Below are positions 62,326-64,000 of a DNA stretch of 64,000 nucleotides, piece after piece (the first letter of the stretch is position 1; every line of letters begins with the position of its first letter). The stretch spans positions 124,001 to 188,000 of the forward strand of contig NZ_JACIEJ010000008.1 in assembly GCF_014196795.1 (NCBI RefSeq). Direction: 5' to 3'. This stretch comes from Sagittula marina (GTDB lineage Bacteria > Pseudomonadota > Alphaproteobacteria > Rhodobacterales > Rhodobacteraceae). The notes under the pieces were generated by a model. It did no database searches, was not told where the DNA came from, and saw only the letters and a program-made list of their open reading frames with translations. The translations under genes and the position numbers were made by a program.

Positions 62326-62666
62326 GTGATTACTCCCTGTGGTGAGTTCGTTGTGTCGGTGGTTTCGCTGCGCTTTGGCAGCCATTTTTGAATGAAATCC
62401 GCCGGGGTGTGGTGGCGCGGTTTTGCGTGGCGCGGGGTCCCTGCGCCCCTGAGGGCACTGATGCGCGCCGCGAAGTTCGGACGGGGAAGGATGTCTTCCG
62501 GCTGGGATGGCGTTCGCGAGACCGCATCGGTCTGATGGATCGGGCGGACGGGCGCCTGTGCCTCCTCCGGCGCGGCGTGGGTGATGGGGAGGATCTGCGC
62601 AACAGGCATACGGAAGCTTTCGCCAATAGTGGCGCATGTCCGTGTGACTGCCTGACTGTGGCGCAT
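62322..62666 (-). CDS. Small unknown protein upstream of dihydropyrimidinase (114 aa)
   Basis: A 114-residue frame that begins MRHSQAVTRTC and ends with PQGVIT. The ATG at 62666 has a near-perfect AGGAGGGA ribosome site, and the stop overlaps the dihydropyrimidinase start by 4 nt (ATGA), so it looks like a real translated cistron. The sequence is Pro/Arg/Thr-rich and probably largely disordered, with no domain I recognise; the near-C-terminal ADFIQKWLPKR is the most structured part. No signal peptide or membrane helix. Confidence 0.5.
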   Translation of the reverse strand: MRHSQAVTRTCATIGESFRMPVAQILPITHAAPEEAQAPVRPIHQTDAVSRTPSQPEDILPRPNFAARISALRGAGTPRHAKPRHHTPADFIQKWLPKRSETTDTTNSPQGVIT

Positions 62667-62794
62667 CAGTTCCCTCCTCTGGAAGCGAGCAGCGCCGCAC
62701 GGGAAAGGAAGGCAGCGCGCGTCAGGGTGGCCATCAGGCCTCCCGTTGGCAACCGCGCTGACGCGCCAACCCGGATCAGTGGCAGGCCGCTCAT
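62666..62794 (-). CDS. Candidate 42-residue peptide at the head of the hydA unit
   Basis: A short frame starting MSGLPLIRVG, with AAAGG 8 nt before its ATG at 62794. An internal ATG at 62734 (MATLTRAAFL) is preceded by GGGAGG and would give 22 residues. The stop overlaps the next ATG (TGATG). Too small to judge by content; the ribosome sites and the chained overlaps are the evidence. Confidence 0.3.
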   Translation of the reverse strand: MSGLPLIRVGASARLPTGGLMATLTRAAFLSRAALLASRGGN

Positions 62795-62877
62795 GCCGTG
62801 ACCTTTGGTGCAACGCTTGCGGGGCCTCGTGCGTTGAGGGACGAATTGCGACGAACCGACCCAGAAAAGGACACGTC

Positions 62878-63117
62878 ATGGCCGACGCCGACACAAAGAC
62901 CCTGATGCGCGAGGCGCTCGACAACATGTTCGAGACCGCCACCAACAATGGCAAGGACAGCCTTGAGGTGACGCCGGCAGAGCTGAAACAGGCCACCGAG
63001 GTCGAAGGCAAGACCCATCCCGAACCACTGGAAACCGCGCAGCATGTCCTGCATGCCGAAGCGCGGGACGGCGACGAGATCAACGGCACGACGATCAAGT
63101 TTTCGCTGCCACGCTGA
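62878..63117 (+). CDS. Small acidic hypothetical protein (79 aa)
   Basis: A 79-residue soluble, acidic protein beginning MADADTKTLMREAL, with an AAGGA ribosome site 8 nt before ATG 62878. No family is recognised; two short helices followed by a short beta segment (NGTTIKFSLPR) can be guessed. It lies on the opposite strand inside the pyrimidine block, between the amidohydrolase and dihydropyrimidinase genes, so it probably has its own promoter in the overlap with the small frames. Function unknown. Confidence 0.65.
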   Translation: MADADTKTLMREALDNMFETATNNGKDSLEVTPAELKQATEVEGKTHPEPLETAQHVLHAEARDGDEINGTTIKFSLPR

Positions 63118-63176
63118 TGCCGTCGGGGGCAACGATGTGCCCCTGCGCCCCGTCGCCTTGATCCATGCGATGTGGA

Positions 63177-64000
63177 TCAAGCCACAACCTCCGCTGTTTC
63201 CAGAACCGCGTGCAACAACACGTCGGTGCCCGCCTTGGCCCAGTCCTTCGAGATGTCTTCGGCCTCGTTGTGCGACAACCCGTCGACGCAGGGGCACATT
63301 ATCATCGCGGTCGGCGCGACGTCATTGATCCAGCAGGCGTCGTGGCCGGCGCCAGAGACAATGTTCATGTGGCTCAGGCCGAGACGTTCCACTGCGTTGC
63401 GCACGGCACTCACACAGCCCTCGTCAAAGGTGACGGGGTCGAAATGGCCGGAGGGTTCGATGGACAGGCCAAGGCCCAGCTCGTCAGCGATCTCCTTGGC
63501 TTTCACCTCGAATTGCGAGCGCATGGAGGTCAGCTTTTCCAGGTCCGGGGACCGGAAATCCACGGTGAAGACGACCTTGCCGGGGATCACGTTGCGCGAG
63601 TTGGGATAGACATCGCAGTGGCCGACGGCACCGACCGCGTGGGGCTGATGGGCCATCGCGATCTGGTGGGCCGCCTCGGTCATGCGCGCCATGCCCAGCC
63701 CGGCGTTCACGCGCATGTTCATCGGAGTCGATCCGGTGTGCGCGTCCTTGCCGGTGACGGTGCATTCCAGCCACCACAGGCCTTGGCCATGGGTCACGAC
63801 GCCGATGTCCTTGCCTTCGGCTTCGAGAATCGGGCCTTGTTCGATGTGCAGCTCGAACATGGCGTGCATCTTGCGGTCGCCGACCTTTTCGTCCCCCTTC
63901 CAGCCGATGCGCTCCAGCTCCGCGCCGAATGTCTTGCCGTCCGCATCTTCGCGGTCATAGGCCCACTCAAGCGTGTGCTTGCCCGCGAATACGCCGGAGG
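63177..64000 (-). CDS. N-carbamoyl-beta-alanine amidohydrolase (M20 hydantoinase/carbamoylase family), C-terminal part
   Basis: The frame is open to the right edge, so the N-terminus is missing; about 274 residues are visible. It belongs to the M20 Zn-dependent amidohydrolases that release beta-alanine, CO2 and ammonia from N-carbamoyl-beta-alanine. Seen are FELHIEQGPILEAEG, the dimerisation-domain segment GKDAHTGSTPMNMR, NVIPGKVVFTVDFRSPD and the metal-ligand region GLSHNEAEDIS near the end. Other L-carbamoylases are possible, but the neighbouring dihydropyrimidinase and pyrimidine-type transporter genes favour beta-ureidopropionase activity. Confidence 0.9.
   Translation of the reverse strand, partial: SGVFAGKHTLEWAYDREDADGKTFGAELERIGWKGDEKVGDRKMHAMFELHIEQGPILEAEGKDIGVVTHGQGLWWLECTVTGKDAHTGSTPMNMRVNAGLGMARMTEAAHQIAMAHQPHAVGAVGHCDVYPNSRNVIPGKVVFTVDFRSPDLEKLTSMRSQFEVKAKEIADELGLGLSIEPSGHFDPVTFDEGCVSAVRNAVERLGLSHMNIVSGAGHDACWINDVAPTAMIMCPCVDGLSHNEAEDISKDWAKAGTDVLLHAVLETAEVVA

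Noticed and set aside
1-64000. Mobile elements, CRISPR arrays, tRNA/rRNA genes, defence islands
   Set aside because: I looked for transposase or integrase genes, spaced repeats and tRNA-like sequence and saw none; the gene content is ordinary chromosomal metabolism and housekeeping.

Overview
The window is GC-rich, gene-dense DNA from the chromosome of an alphaproteobacterium, most likely a marine Rhodobacterales/Roseobacter-group member. This rests on gene content: a GAAC-N7-GAAC type LexA box before imuA, a SqrR/BigR-type ArsR regulator, a long DmdC-like acyl-CoA dehydrogenase, ligase-associated repair genes and a glucosylglycerate locus. I see no rRNA, tRNA, CRISPR array, insertion sequence, integrase or phage gene. 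Most genes are packed in short operons with ATGA, TGATG or TAATG junctions.

Left part (1-27.8 kb): the 3' end of an acyl-CoA ligase, convergent with an acyl-CoA dehydrogenase/metallo-hydrolase pair; Sua5-type tRNA t6A synthase and fmt; two tiny membrane proteins; a glutathionyl-hydroquinone reductase; a response regulator with a degenerate acidic pocket; an MltB-type lytic transglycosylase; adenine deaminase; a SqrR-like repressor overlapping an amidase; a pcaD-hydrolase-pcaB-MFS operon; an FKBP isomerase; a haloacid dehalogenase/hydrolase pair; LysR-MATE-truB; metG with an unknown gene behind it; an imuA with a clear LexA box but no imuB or dnaE2 behind it; and an aldo/keto reductase.

Middle part (27.8-50.3 kb): pdeM and the Lhr-type helicase of the ligase-associated repair group, separated by a PAS histidine kinase and its response regulator. 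Then comes a purine block in which xdhA-xdhB-xdhC run directly, with overlapping genes, into a BMP-type nucleoside ABC transporter. A MarR regulator lies upstream of it, divergent from a DHA2 efflux pump. An alpha/beta hydrolase with an apparent Cys nucleophile and the replicative polymerase gene dnaE follow.

Right part (50.4-64 kb): a lipoprotein, then a compact compatible-solute locus with a phosphatase (gpgP-like) overlapping glucosyl-3-phosphoglycerate synthase (GT81), convergent with a GH13_18 phosphorylase that probably breaks glucosylglycerate down. The last 8 kb is a reductive pyrimidine catabolism and uptake block: N-carbamoyl-beta-alanine amidohydrolase (cut by the window end), two small unknown reading frames, dihydropyrimidinase, a small lipoprotein, and a NitT/TauT-like ABC transporter with an NMT1/THI5-type binding protein and an embedded GNAT acetyltransferase. 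Together with adenine deaminase and the purine block, the window is strongly weighted toward nucleobase scavenging.
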